A DNA stretch of 5,457 nt from Actinomycetales bacterium (GCA_015655615.1 JAATES010000289.1:1-5457); one strand, 5' to 3'. Numbered from the stretch's first letter, positions 1 through 5,457 are shown. Program-made: numbers and translations. The notes: a model not told the origin generated them from the letters alone.

Positions 1-499
1 CATCAGCCAGATCCAGGGTCGCGACCTCCTGGACTCGGGCCCCCGTTCCATAGAGAAACTCCACGCACGCCCAGGCACGCAGGTCCTGCGGGCTGCCGGA
101 GCCGGCTCGTTCCTCGGCGATCGCCATCACCTCTCTGGCGGTGCCGACCGCGAGGACTGCCGGCAGACGCGAGCCGTGCTGCGGCGCAGCCAGCCGTGCG
201 GCCGGCGACGTCGCGGCGCGTCCCGTGGTGACAGCCCATTGACAGAAGGTCCGCACGGTGGAACGCCTGCGAGCCAGGGTGGCCCGTGCCAGTCCGGCCT
301 CCGAAAGCGCGGCTAGCCACCCGCGCAGGTCCGATGTGGTCAGCGTCGCCGGATCGAGGCCCTGACCCGCACGATGCTGCCGCAGGCTCGCGAGGTCTCC
401 GGCATAGGCTCGCAGGGTGTCGTCGGACAGCCCGCGCTGCAGCCGAAGGTAGCGGAGGAAGTCTTCTTCGGCATCCGACGGCCCGTGGTCACCGGTCAT
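1..499 (-). CDS. xerC: Tyrosine recombinase XerC, N-terminal 166 residues (3' end cut by window edge)
   Basis: Site-specific tyrosine recombinase which, with XerD, resolves chromosome dimers at the dif site near the replication terminus. The frame is open from the ATG at 499 to the left edge and gives 166 residues, a little over half of the usual roughly 300. Residues about 10-95 are the SAM-like core-binding domain, including a helix read as LRLQRGLSDDTLRAYAGDL. The catalytic domain starts near 110. The block LYGTGARVQEVATL at 149-162 carries the first catalytic arginine, R155; the remaining active-site residues and the tyrosine lie outside the window. The start is the only ATG/GTG/TTG between the upstream in-frame stop (584-586) and the conserved region, and a weak Shine-Dalgarno GGGGCGG lies 7 nt before it. 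Tyrosine recombinase identity is seen in the sequence. XerC rather than XerD is inferred from its position next to dprA, which is usual in Actinomycetota. Confidence 0.9.
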   Translation of the reverse strand, partial: MTGDHGPSDAEEDFLRYLRLQRGLSDDTLRAYAGDLASLRQHRAGQGLDPATLTTSDLRGWLAALSEAGLARATLARRRSTVRTFCQWAVTTGRAATSPAARLAAPQHGSRLPAVLAVGTAREVMAIAEERAGSGSPQDLRAWACVEFLYGTGARVQEVATLDLAD

Positions 500-675
500 C
501 TCGCGACCGCCCCGTTCTGCCTCATCTGCCCACCGTGGGGCGTAGCAGGCCCGAGGCGCAAGGTCTGTTATCGATTCGTGACCTCACGATCACCCTGTTC
601 CCACCTCGGGGACGAATCGTCGCGAGAAGCTGACCACCGTCGCGGGCCGGGGAGAGATCGGGCCGCCTGGCGGAC
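500..675. other. dprA-xerC intergenic gap
   Basis: This 176-bp stretch separates the dprA stop from the xerC start. I found no convincing coding frame in it. Just after the dprA stop is a tight inverted repeat, CCGCC-T-GGCGG (663-673); its one-base spacer and lack of a T-tract argue against an intrinsic terminator. Further inverted repeats lie at 572-619. No clear -35/-10 pair is visible on the minus strand, though the size of the gap after two overlapping gene junctions leaves room for a separate xerC promoter. The xerC ribosome binding site is probably at 507-513. Confidence 0.6.
572..619. repeat. Nested inverted repeats in the dprA-xerC gap
   Basis: Two overlapping dyads are visible. CGATTCGT at 572-579 is the exact reverse complement of ACGAATCG at 612-619, giving 8-bp arms with a 32-bp spacer. 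TCGTGA at 576-581 and TCACGA at 584-589 form 6-bp arms with a 2-bp spacer. The two pairings share bases, so as RNA they would be mutually exclusive. As DNA, the shorter one resembles an operator-like dyad. No T-run follows, so a classical terminator is unlikely. Any function is inference. Confidence 0.4.
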
Positions 676-1833
676 TCACCCTGGCGTTCGCAACCATCCT
701 CCGGGTGCCCGCCGGGCCTCCGCACGCAATTCGAGGGAGCCCAGCGCACCCTGCACGGCCTCGATCGTCAGCCCGGTCAGGTGGGTCAGCCGCTCACCGC
801 TGCGAGGCACCCGCGCTGAGAGTGAGCCCCTGACCAGCGCCTCGTCGTCCGTCCGTGGTGAGGGATCCTGCCGTGGCCCGTTCTCGGTCAGCGGTTCGAT
901 GAGCTCACACACGTCGGCGGCCGAGGTGACGCAGACCGCCTCTCCGCTGCGCAGGAGCTCATGGCAGCCTGCCGAAGAGAGCGAGGTCACCGGGCCGGGC
1001 ACGGCACCGACTGGTCGTAGCAGCGCAGAGGCGCGGTGCGCCGTGGCCAGGGCGCCGGAACGGCGAGCCGCCTCGACCACGACCGTGGCCCCCGCGACCG
1101 CGGCGATGAGCCGATTCCGAAGCAGAAACCGTGACCGAGCCGGGATGGCACCCGGCGGCGCCTCACTGACCACCACCCCTCCTGCCCCGAGCACCTCCTC
1201 GAACATCCGTGCGTTGCCGGCCGGATACAACCGATCAGTGCCTCCCGCCAGGAAGACCACGGTCGGCGTACCGGCCGCAAGCGCACCACGGTGCGCCGCT
1301 GCATCGATGCCATAGGCTCCCCCGGACACGATGGTGTGGCCCCGGTCGCCCAGGTCCACGGCAAGCTGTCCGGCCACTCGGACGCCGTAGTCTGTGCAGG
1401 CGCGGGCGCCGACCACGGACACCGGCGTGGACAGGACCGCTGCCAGGTCGTGCCTACCTCGCACCCAGAGGCAGAGCGGAGCTTCCAAGCCGAGGTCGTC
1501 CAGCCTGCTCGGCCAGCCCACGTCGCCGGGAATCACGACCGAGCCGCCCTGTCGAGCGTGCGCCTGAAGGTCCTGCTCGGCGGCCGCTCGGCTGAGGCGC
1601 CTCGCCCACCGGCGCAGCGGTGCCACCCAGGGGCGATCAATCGGCCCTGGGCCCGCCCCGGACTGCTGGTCGCCGGCAAGGGGCGCGTACTCGACCAGCC
1701 ACTGCCAGGCCTCGAAGGCACCCAGCGAACCCACCAGCGCGCCGAGTGCCAGGTCTCCGGGTTCCGAGACACGGCTCCATGCGGCCCTGGCCGACCGGTC
1801 ATCGGTCACCTGACCCGTGACGCCCGCCGTCAT
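676..1833 (-). CDS. dprA: DNA-processing protein DprA
   Basis: Cytoplasmic protein that, in characterised family members, binds incoming single-stranded DNA and loads RecA during natural transformation. It is also widespread in bacteria not known to be transformable. The protein is 385 residues, within the family range. The Rossmann-like core spans about 95-315, with motifs VGAR (141-144), SGGAYGIDAAAH (170-181), FLAGGTDRLYPAGN (194-207), FLLRNRLIAAVAGATVVVEA (236-255) and SGALATA (259-265). A winged-helix-like C-terminal domain covers about 330-385. The N-terminal 90 residues are less conserved. The ATG at 1833 overlaps the yifB stop as ATGA and has no good Shine-Dalgarno, which suggests translation coupled to yifB. 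The frame continues upstream for 67 codons inside yifB, but that part is arginine-rich and unlike DprA, so it was excluded. The VGAR version of the usual VGS/TR loop is a mild variation. Confidence 0.96.
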   Translation of the reverse strand: MTAGVTGQVTDDRSARAAWSRVSEPGDLALGALVGSLGAFEAWQWLVEYAPLAGDQQSGAGPGPIDRPWVAPLRRWARRLSRAAAEQDLQAHARQGGSVVIPGDVGWPSRLDDLGLEAPLCLWVRGRHDLAAVLSTPVSVVGARACTDYGVRVAGQLAVDLGDRGHTIVSGGAYGIDAAAHRGALAAGTPTVVFLAGGTDRLYPAGNARMFEEVLGAGGVVVSEAPPGAIPARSRFLLRNRLIAAVAGATVVVEAARRSGALATAHRASALLRPVGAVPGPVTSLSSAGCHELLRSGEAVCVTSAADVCELIEPLTENGPRQDPSPRTDDEALVRGSLSARVPRSGERLTHLTGLTIEAVQGALGSLELRAEARRAPGGWLRTPG

Positions 1834-3380
1834 GGCAGGGAACCCGCGCCACGTAGCGCCAGTGCCTGGGCGATGTCGGCTCGAGTCGGCGCCGTGCGGC
1901 CGGCGAGATCGGCGACCGTCCATGCCAGACGCAGCACCCGGTCGGCGCTGCGCATGGTCAGCACCCCTCGTTCCATCGCTCGGTCGAGTTCCGCTGTGAG
2001 CCTGCGATCGCCGCCCAGACGCCGCCGCAACCATGGACCGGGCACGTCTCCGTTGAGCGACCAGCCGGTCCCGGCCAGCCGTGCCGCGGCTGCTGCCCTG
2101 GCCTCACGCACCCGGGAGGCCACCACCGCGGATGCCTCACCCGCGCCAGCGGCCAGGTCGGCCCGCCCCACCTGCCAGACCTCACAGTGCAGGTCGACAC
2201 GGTCGAGCAGCGGTCCTGAGAGCCTGCCGAGGTATCGGCGCCGTGCCAGGGACGAGCACGAGCATCGCTGGCCCACACTGCCACAGGGGCAGGGGTTGGC
2301 AGCCAGGACCAACTGAAACCTTGCCGGATACCGCGCCGTGCCGGCCGCTCGATGGATGACGAGCTCGCCATGTTCCAGGGGCTGGCGGAGCGTCTGCAGC
2401 ACCTTGCCGCCGAACTCGGGCGCCTCGTCGAGGAACAGCACACCGCGATGGGCCAAGGACACCGCACCAGGCCGAGGGACTCCTGAGCCACCGCCGACGA
2501 CCGCCGCCGAAGTCGCCGTGTGATGCGGATCCTGAAACGGCGGCCGGGTGAGCAGTCCGTCCTCCGGATTGAACGTCCCTGCCAGGGAATGGAGGGAGGT
2601 GACCTCGACCGCATGCTGATCCGTCAGGTCCGGGAGCAGTCCCGGCAATCGCCGGGCCAGCATGGTCTTGCCCGCCCCCGGCGGTCCCACCATGAGGAGG
2701 TGGTGGCCCCCGGCCGCTGCGACCTCCAATGCACGACGAGCTTCGCCTTGCCCGACGACGTCACCCAGGTCGAGGTCGAGCGGAACCACCTGATTCCGCA
2801 TTGCCGCCGGATCGGCTTCCTCCGGTGCGCCGGGCAGCAGGACGTCCGCGCCATACTGGTGAGCCAGCTCGGCCAGCGTCGCCACCGGTACGATCTCGAT
2901 CCCCGGCACCAGCCGCGCCTCAGCGGCATTGCGCCGTGGCACGATCACCCGCTGGGCTCCAGCGGCCGCCGCTGCCGCGACAGCCGGCAGCACGCCCCGG
3001 ATCGGGTGCACTCTGCCGTCCAGTCCCAGCTCGCCCAGATGGACCACCCGGGACAAGGCGGTGCCATCGATCAGCCGCGCGCCCGCCAAGACAGCGACCG
3101 CGATGGCGAGGTCGAAACCTGCACCGGCCTTGGGAAGGCCTGCGGGCGCGAGGTTCACGGTGATACGCCGCTGCGGCAGGACGAGTCCGCTATTGGCCAC
3201 GGCTGCCCGCACCCGGTCGCGGGCCTCGCCCAGAGAGGCATCGGGAAGTCCCACGATCGTGAATCCGGGAATACTGGCCGCCAGATGAGCCTCGACCTCG
3301 ACCCAGTGCCCCTCCATTCCCACCAGCGCCACCGCGGCCGTGCGACCCAGATTCACCGCGGAGGCGGGACCCTCCGTCAT
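1830..3380 (-). CDS. yifB: YifB/ComM family Mg-chelatase-like AAA+ ATPase
   Basis: Cytoplasmic AAA+ ATPase of the YifB/ComM family. Vibrio ComM is a hexameric helicase that promotes branch migration when transformed DNA is integrated; other members act presumably in recombination or repair. The protein is 516 residues, the normal size. An N-terminal Lon-protease-fold (ChlI) domain covers about 10-170, with the block NLAPAGLPKAGAGFDLAIA at 76-94; no Ser nucleophile is seen at the Lon-like position, so it is presumably not a protease. The ATPase domain has Walker A GPPGAGKT (232-239) and Walker B VLFLDEA (314-320, D318/E319). A cysteine cluster follows (C364, C366, C373, C375), typical of this family and possibly metal-binding, then SGPLLDRVDL (388-397). 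The C-terminal Mg-chelatase lid spans about 420-510. The start at ATG 3380 overlaps the yraN stop (ATGA), and GGGGTG lies 5 nt upstream. A 60-codon upstream extension was rejected because it runs through yraN. Confidence 0.96.
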   Translation of the reverse strand: MTEGPASAVNLGRTAAVALVGMEGHWVEVEAHLAASIPGFTIVGLPDASLGEARDRVRAAVANSGLVLPQRRITVNLAPAGLPKAGAGFDLAIAVAVLAGARLIDGTALSRVVHLGELGLDGRVHPIRGVLPAVAAAAAAGAQRVIVPRRNAAEARLVPGIEIVPVATLAELAHQYGADVLLPGAPEEADPAAMRNQVVPLDLDLGDVVGQGEARRALEVAAAGGHHLLMVGPPGAGKTMLARRLPGLLPDLTDQHAVEVTSLHSLAGTFNPEDGLLTRPPFQDPHHTATSAAVVGGGSGVPRPGAVSLAHRGVLFLDEAPEFGGKVLQTLRQPLEHGELVIHRAAGTARYPARFQLVLAANPCPCGSVGQRCSCSSLARRRYLGRLSGPLLDRVDLHCEVWQVGRADLAAGAGEASAVVASRVREARAAAAARLAGTGWSLNGDVPGPWLRRRLGGDRRLTAELDRAMERGVLTMRSADRVLRLAWTVADLAGRTAPTRADIAQALALRGAGSLP

Positions 3381-3769
3381 GGTTGCACCCCACGGAAGTG
3401 CTCGATATGCGACTCGCCCTCCCTGAGCACGACGGCGATCACATCCACCCGCACGGACTCGGCGCGGACAGCATGCTCGGTCAGCCATTGCCCGGCGAGC
3501 CGCCGGATACGAGCCAGCTTGCTGGCCGTCACGGCCTCGGCCGGATGACCGAAGCCCCACCCTGAGCGCGTCTTGACCTCGACGACGACCAGTTCAGTGC
3601 CCTCCCATGCCAAGAGGTCGAGCTCACCGCGCACCCCCCGCCAGTTGCGTTCGATGACCCGCCAGCCCAAGTGACTCACGTATCGGGCAGCGTAGTCCTC
3701 TCCCGCACACCCCAGGGCGTGGCGCCGGGCTGCCGCGGCACTGGCCGCTGGTGACACTCTCGCTTTCAT
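3377..3769 (-). CDS. yraN: YraN family (UPF0102) endonuclease-like protein
   Basis: Small cytoplasmic protein of 130 residues, the usual length of the UPF0102/YraN family. The family has a PD-(D/E)XK, Holliday-junction-resolvase-like fold, but its physiological role is poorly defined. The signature elements are present and ordered: AGEDYAARYV (22-31, E24), ERNWRGVRGELDLLA (40-54, D51) and VVVEVKTRSG (61-70, E64 and K66). These are the acidic and lysine residues expected of an intact nuclease site. A basic Ala/Arg-rich stretch of about 18 residues precedes the domain. The ATG at 3769 has an excellent Shine-Dalgarno, GGAGGTGA, and is the first gene after the 128-bp gap, so it probably opens the yraN-yifB-dprA unit. 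Its stop overlaps the yifB start by four bases. Family assignment is firm; nuclease activity is inferred from conserved residues. Confidence 0.93.
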   Translation of the reverse strand: MKARVSPAASAAAARRHALGCAGEDYAARYVSHLGWRVIERNWRGVRGELDLLAWEGTELVVVEVKTRSGWGFGHPAEAVTASKLARIRRLAGQWLTEHAVRAESVRVDVIAVVLREGESHIEHFRGVQP

Positions 3770-3772
3770 GGC

Positions 3773-3780
3773 TCACCTCC
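3773..3780 (-). promoter_or_regulatory. Strong Shine-Dalgarno of yraN
   Basis: On the minus strand GGAGGTGA lies 3 nt before the yraN ATG, with the GGAGG core 6 nt away, a near-ideal match to the 16S rRNA anti-SD. It is the strongest ribosome binding site in the window. It fits yraN as the entry point for ribosomes into a unit whose next two genes start at overlapping ATGA junctions. Confidence 0.8.
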
Positions 3781-3787
3781 ACGGCCA

Positions 3788-3803
3788 TCGTGCCGCGGCA
3801 CGA
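3788..3803. repeat. Perfect 16-bp palindrome upstream of yraN
   Basis: TCGTGCCGCGGCACGA is its own reverse complement over all 16 bases. It ends 7 bp upstream of the yraN Shine-Dalgarno. As DNA it could be an operator for a dimeric regulator. As RNA it could form a 6-bp stem with a CGCG loop just ahead of the ribosome site. The central 11-mer TGCCGCGGCAC recurs at 3731-3741 inside the yraN coding region. No T-tract follows, so it is not an intrinsic terminator. Function is inference, and chance palindromes are commoner in GC-rich DNA. Confidence 0.5.
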
Positions 3804-3829
3804 CCGAGCCGGTGCGGTGACCATGCGAG

Positions 3830-3868
3830 TGGGGAGAACCTCCCACCGGCCGGTGGCTGTGGAGAACC
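3830..3868. promoter_or_regulatory. Palindrome flanked by two direct repeats in the DUF2469-yraN gap
   Basis: Read on the minus strand, the element runs GGTTCTCCACA (3868-3858), one base, a perfect 14-bp palindrome CCACCGGCCGGTGG (3856-3843), two bases, then GGTTCTCCCCA (3840-3830). The two 11-mers match at 10 of 11 positions and are 28 bp apart. The first contains TTCTCCACA, one mismatch from the DnaA-box consensus TTATCCACA. The 128-bp gap contains no TA dinucleotide, so no standard TANNNT -10 hexamer is available. The element could be a protein-binding control site for the yraN-yifB-dprA unit or a structured leader. Only the pattern itself is seen; the role is inferred. Confidence 0.45.
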
Positions 3869-3897
3869 AGTCCGCGGTCCGATTCCTGCGAGCCGCG

Positions 3898-4197
3898 TCA
3901 GATCTCGAGTTCGGCCTGCGCCAGTTCCTCGACGTTGACGTCCTTGAACGTCACGACCCGGACCGACTTCACGAATCGTTTGGAACGGTAGACGTCCCAC
4001 ACCCAGGCGTCAGCGAGTCTCAGCTCGAAGTACACCTCGCCCGCGGCGGACCGCACCTGGAGGTCGACGGAGTTGGACAGGTAGAACCGCCGGTCGGTCT
4101 CGACCACGTAGGAGAAGAGCGGCACCACGTCGCGGTACTCACGATAGAGCGCTAGCTCCATGTCGGTCTCGTAGTTCTCCAGGTCTTCAGCGCTCAC
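3898..4197 (-). CDS. DUF2469 family protein
   Basis: A 99-residue cytoplasmic protein of unknown function, strongly conserved across Actinomycetota and usually sited between rnhB and yraN, as here. From the GTG at 4197 it begins (M)SAEDLENYETDMELALYR and continues with EYRDVVPLFSYVVETDRRFY, then DAWVWDVYR and VRVVTFKDVNVEEL near the C-terminus. These blocks match the family from end to end. It is rich in acidic and aromatic residues, with no signal peptide, membrane segment or recognised catalytic motif. The start is uncertain. The family normally begins at this Ser-Ala-Glu-Asp block, and GTG codons occur at 4200 and 4197, but neither has a good Shine-Dalgarno. An upstream in-frame TTG at 4242 has a very good one and would add 15 residues. 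Family assignment is firm; no function is proposed. Confidence 0.92.
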   Translation of the reverse strand: MSAEDLENYETDMELALYREYRDVVPLFSYVVETDRRFYLSNSVDLQVRSAAGEVYFELRLADAWVWDVYRSKRFVKSVRVVTFKDVNVEELAQAELEI

Positions 4198-4239
4198 CAC
4201 ACCATCATGGACTATCCGCGCCCGGAGAGACACTTCGGG

Positions 4240-4257
4240 CAAACACCCTCCCTCACC
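4240..4257 (-). promoter_or_regulatory. Purine-rich Shine-Dalgarno-like tract with TTG, possible alternative DUF2469 start
   Basis: Directly after the rnhB TGA the minus strand reads GGTGAGGGAGGGTGT followed by TTG (4242-4240), in frame with DUF2469. GGGAGG is 4 nt from the TTG. The 15 intervening codons include ATA and TCT, which are unusual for this GC-rich block, and the encoded residues are not part of the conserved family. It is therefore unclear whether this tract serves a real TTG start or supports translation in some other way. Confidence 0.45.
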
Positions 4258-4977
4258 TCAGGCCGGAAGGCGCCAGGTCCGGCGGTGCTGCGAGGTCACG
4301 CCATGGCGGTGCAACGCCGCCAGGTGCGCGGGGCTGCCATAGCCTTTGTTCCTCTCCCAGCCGTACTCCGGGTGCTCCCGTGCCAGTTCCGTCATGAGCG
4401 CATCGCGTTCACACTTGGCGATGACGCTGGCCCCCGCGACGCTCGCGCAGGTCACGTCCGCCTTCACCCGGGTGAGCACCCGCGGGGTGCTGGCGGACGC
4501 CTGCGTCGCGCCCGAAACCACGTGTGCTGTCTCAGATTCAGCGAACAGATCGGAGGGCGGCAGGCTGAGCCAGTCGTGCTTGCCGTCCAGGATGACCACC
4601 GGGATGGGGCCCACATCGGCTTCGACCACCGCCATGGCCCGGCGGCCCGCGAGGCGCAATGCCGCGACGATACCGAGGGCGTCGATCTCCAGAGCACTGG
4701 CGTGCCCGATGGCCGAGCAGGCCGCCCACAGCCGCACCTGTGGCGCCATCGCCCGGCGCGCGGGGGCGGTGAGCAGCTTGGAGTCCGTCAGGCCGCACGG
4801 GGCATCCCGGCAACCGGGACCCACCACGACGACGCCCACGGAGACCGGGCCCGCCAGGGCGCCCCGGCCGACCTCATCCATCCCCGCGACGACCCGGTGC
4901 TCCGCGAGCAGGTCACGTTCCCAGACGAGATCGGCTTGCGGCCGGGACACACTCCGGGGAATCGCCTCCCTGCGCAT
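4258..4977 (-). CDS. rnhB: Ribonuclease HII
   Basis: Cytoplasmic endonuclease that cleaves the RNA strand of RNA:DNA hybrids and initiates removal of single ribonucleotides misincorporated in DNA; it needs Mg2+ or Mn2+. The protein is 239 residues, near the usual length. Visible motifs are [18 protein letters not shown] (31-48) with catalytic D34 and E35 and the GRG substrate-reading loop (37-39), DSK (65-67), [11 protein letters not shown] (127-137) with catalytic D131, [20 protein letters not shown] (172-191) with likely fourth metal ligand D174, and [14 protein letters not shown] (205-218). D131 and D174 are 43 residues apart, longer than in compact homologues. The ATG at 4977 starts 18 bases after the lepB stop but has no recognisable Shine-Dalgarno. 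An in-frame GTG at 4950 would shorten the protein by 9 residues and is not clearly better. Identity is secure; the exact start is moderately certain. Confidence 0.96.
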   Translation of the reverse strand: MRREAIPRSVSRPQADLVWERDLLAEHRVVAGMDEVGRGALAGPVSVGVVVVGPGCRDAPCGLTDSKLLTAPARRAMAPQVRLWAACSAIGHASALEIDALGIVAALRLAGRRAMAVVEADVGPIPVVILDGKHDWLSLPPSDLFAESETAHVVSGATQASASTPRVLTRVKADVTCASVAGASVIAKCERDALMTELAREHPEYGWERNKGYGSPAHLAALHRHGVTSQHRRTWRLPA

Positions 4978-4995
4978 CAGCGGTTTCGCACCGGA

Positions 4996-5457
4996 TCAGG
5001 GCGCGGGAACGTGCGCGAAGGTGTCCTCGGGGTTGGTCATCCAGGACCACCGGCTGGCCGGCCAGATCTTCACGAACGCGGTCCCCGTGACATCCTCGAC
5101 CGGGACGAATCCCTGTCCGGGATCGTCCTGGTGGTAGCGCGAATCCTCCGAGTTCTGCCGGTTGTCACCCATCACCCACAGATGTCCTGCGGGGACCGTC
5201 ACGTCGAACTCCATCTCGCTGGGAATGGAGCCCGGCCGAAGGTAGGGCTCGGTGATGGGGGTGTCGTTGACCTCGATGCGGCCATCCTCCGAGCAGCACA
5301 CCACGTGGTCCCCGCCGGTCCCGATCACTCGCTTGATGAGGTGCTGATCCGAGTTCTGGGGCAGGACGCCGACCGTGGTCAAGGCATCCGAGACCCAGCC
5401 GCGCACCCCTGTCGGCTCAGAGGACTGCGTCGCGGGAGGCAGCCAATGGTCAGGGTC
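4996..5457 (-). CDS. lepB: Signal peptidase I, C-terminal 153 residues (5' end cut by window edge)
   Basis: Membrane-anchored serine protease (family S26) that cleaves signal peptides from exported proteins on the outer face of the cytoplasmic membrane. The frame is open from the stop at 4996 to the right edge. Numbering visible residues from the edge, HLIKRVIGTGGD (39-50) carries the general-base lysine K42 and MGDNRQNSEDSRYH (96-109) is the conserved GDN.S.DSR block. The motif containing the nucleophilic serine and the N-terminal transmembrane segment lie outside the window. The GTG at 5406 is not the start: upstream in-frame residues such as HWLPP resemble the usual LepB region before the helical insert, and the catalytic serine must come further upstream. 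The substrate-binding core between the two motifs (ITEPYLRPGS, then EFDVTVPAGHLWV) is intact. It is the promoter-proximal visible gene of the run and ends 17 bp before rnhB. Confidence 0.95.
   Translation of the reverse strand, partial: DPDHWLPPATQSSEPTGVRGWVSDALTTVGVLPQNSDQHLIKRVIGTGGDHVVCCSEDGRIEVNDTPITEPYLRPGSIPSEMEFDVTVPAGHLWVMGDNRQNSEDSRYHQDDPGQGFVPVEDVTGTAFVKIWPASRWSWMTNPEDTFAHVPAP

Noticed and set aside
663..673. Inverted repeat just after the dprA stop as an intrinsic terminator
   Set aside because: The arms are only 5 bp with a one-base spacer and no T-tract follows on the minus strand.
374..1315. Long plus-strand open frame (313 codons) antisense to dprA and the start of xerC
   Set aside because: The product is rich in Arg, Ser, Ala and Pro with no family resemblance. 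It is the usual GC-rich antisense shadow of well-supported genes.
1834..2034. 67-residue N-terminal extension of DprA in the same frame
   Set aside because: It lies wholly inside yifB, is Arg/Gly/Ser-rich without DprA similarity, and the ATG at 1833 forms a standard ATGA junction.
1291..2316. Long plus-strand open frame (341 codons) antisense to dprA and yifB
   Set aside because: Low-complexity basic product with no domain signature and no independent ribosome site; the opposite strand carries two well-supported genes.
2520..3548. Long plus-strand open frame (342 codons) antisense to yifB and yraN
   Set aside because: Same reasoning: no recognisable protein family, and it is complementary to firmly identified AAA+ and YraN motifs.
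3381..3560. 60-residue N-terminal extension of YifB
   Set aside because: It runs through the yraN coding region in another frame. The family start fits the ATG at 3380, which overlaps the yraN stop.
4346..5137. Plus-strand open frame (263 codons) antisense to rnhB and lepB
   Set aside because: Shadow frame; its content is Ser/Thr/Ala/Arg-rich and the minus strand encodes RNase HII and LepB active-site motifs.
5404..5406. GTG as the start of lepB
   Set aside because: The frame stays open to the window edge, upstream residues look like LepB, and the essential catalytic serine must lie further upstream.
1..5457. Novel defence, mobile or CRISPR-type system
   Set aside because: Every gene fits a known conserved actinobacterial block. 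No spacer-repeat array, transposase, insertion-sequence ends, tRNA or unusual gene cluster was found; XerC here is a housekeeping recombinase by context, not an integrase of an element.

Overview
The window is a stretch of high-GC DNA (about two thirds G+C by eye) holding seven genes, all on the minus strand, packed head to tail. In transcription order (right to left) they are lepB (signal peptidase I, 5' end cut off by the right edge), rnhB (RNase HII), a DUF2469 protein, yraN (UPF0102 nuclease-like protein), yifB/comM (Mg-chelatase-like AAA+ ATPase), dprA (ssDNA-binding RecA loader) and xerC (tyrosine recombinase, 3' end cut off by the left edge). DUF2469 is a small family that I know essentially only from Actinomycetota. 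The order lepB-rnhB-DUF2469-yraN-yifB-dprA is a familiar chromosomal block there. GC-rich codon choice, exclusive use of TGA at all six visible stops and GTG/TTG start candidates fit that phylum. I cannot name a genus.

Layout: lepB and rnhB are 17 bp apart. rnhB and DUF2469 are separated by 15 or 60 bp depending on the DUF2469 start. A 128-bp gap (3770-3897) follows, containing a perfect 14-bp palindrome flanked by two near-identical 11-bp direct repeats, a second perfect palindrome of 16 bp, and a strong Shine-Dalgarno for yraN. yraN/yifB and yifB/dprA both overlap by an ATGA stop/start quartet, so these three are almost certainly one translationally coupled unit. A 176-bp gap (500-675) with modest inverted repeats then precedes xerC.

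Functionally, yraN, yifB and dprA form a DNA-processing set (putative PD-(D/E)XK nuclease, branch-migration-type ATPase, RecA loader). It sits between genes for RNA:DNA hybrid removal (rnhB) and chromosome dimer resolution (xerC). lepB is a protein-export gene that shares the locus rather than the function.

I saw no mobile element, CRISPR array, tRNA, rRNA or defence module. This is a conserved housekeeping block, not a new system. The parts most worth a second look are the ordered repeat/palindrome element upstream of yraN, the conflict over the DUF2469 start codon, and the long spacer between two catalytic aspartates in RNase HII.
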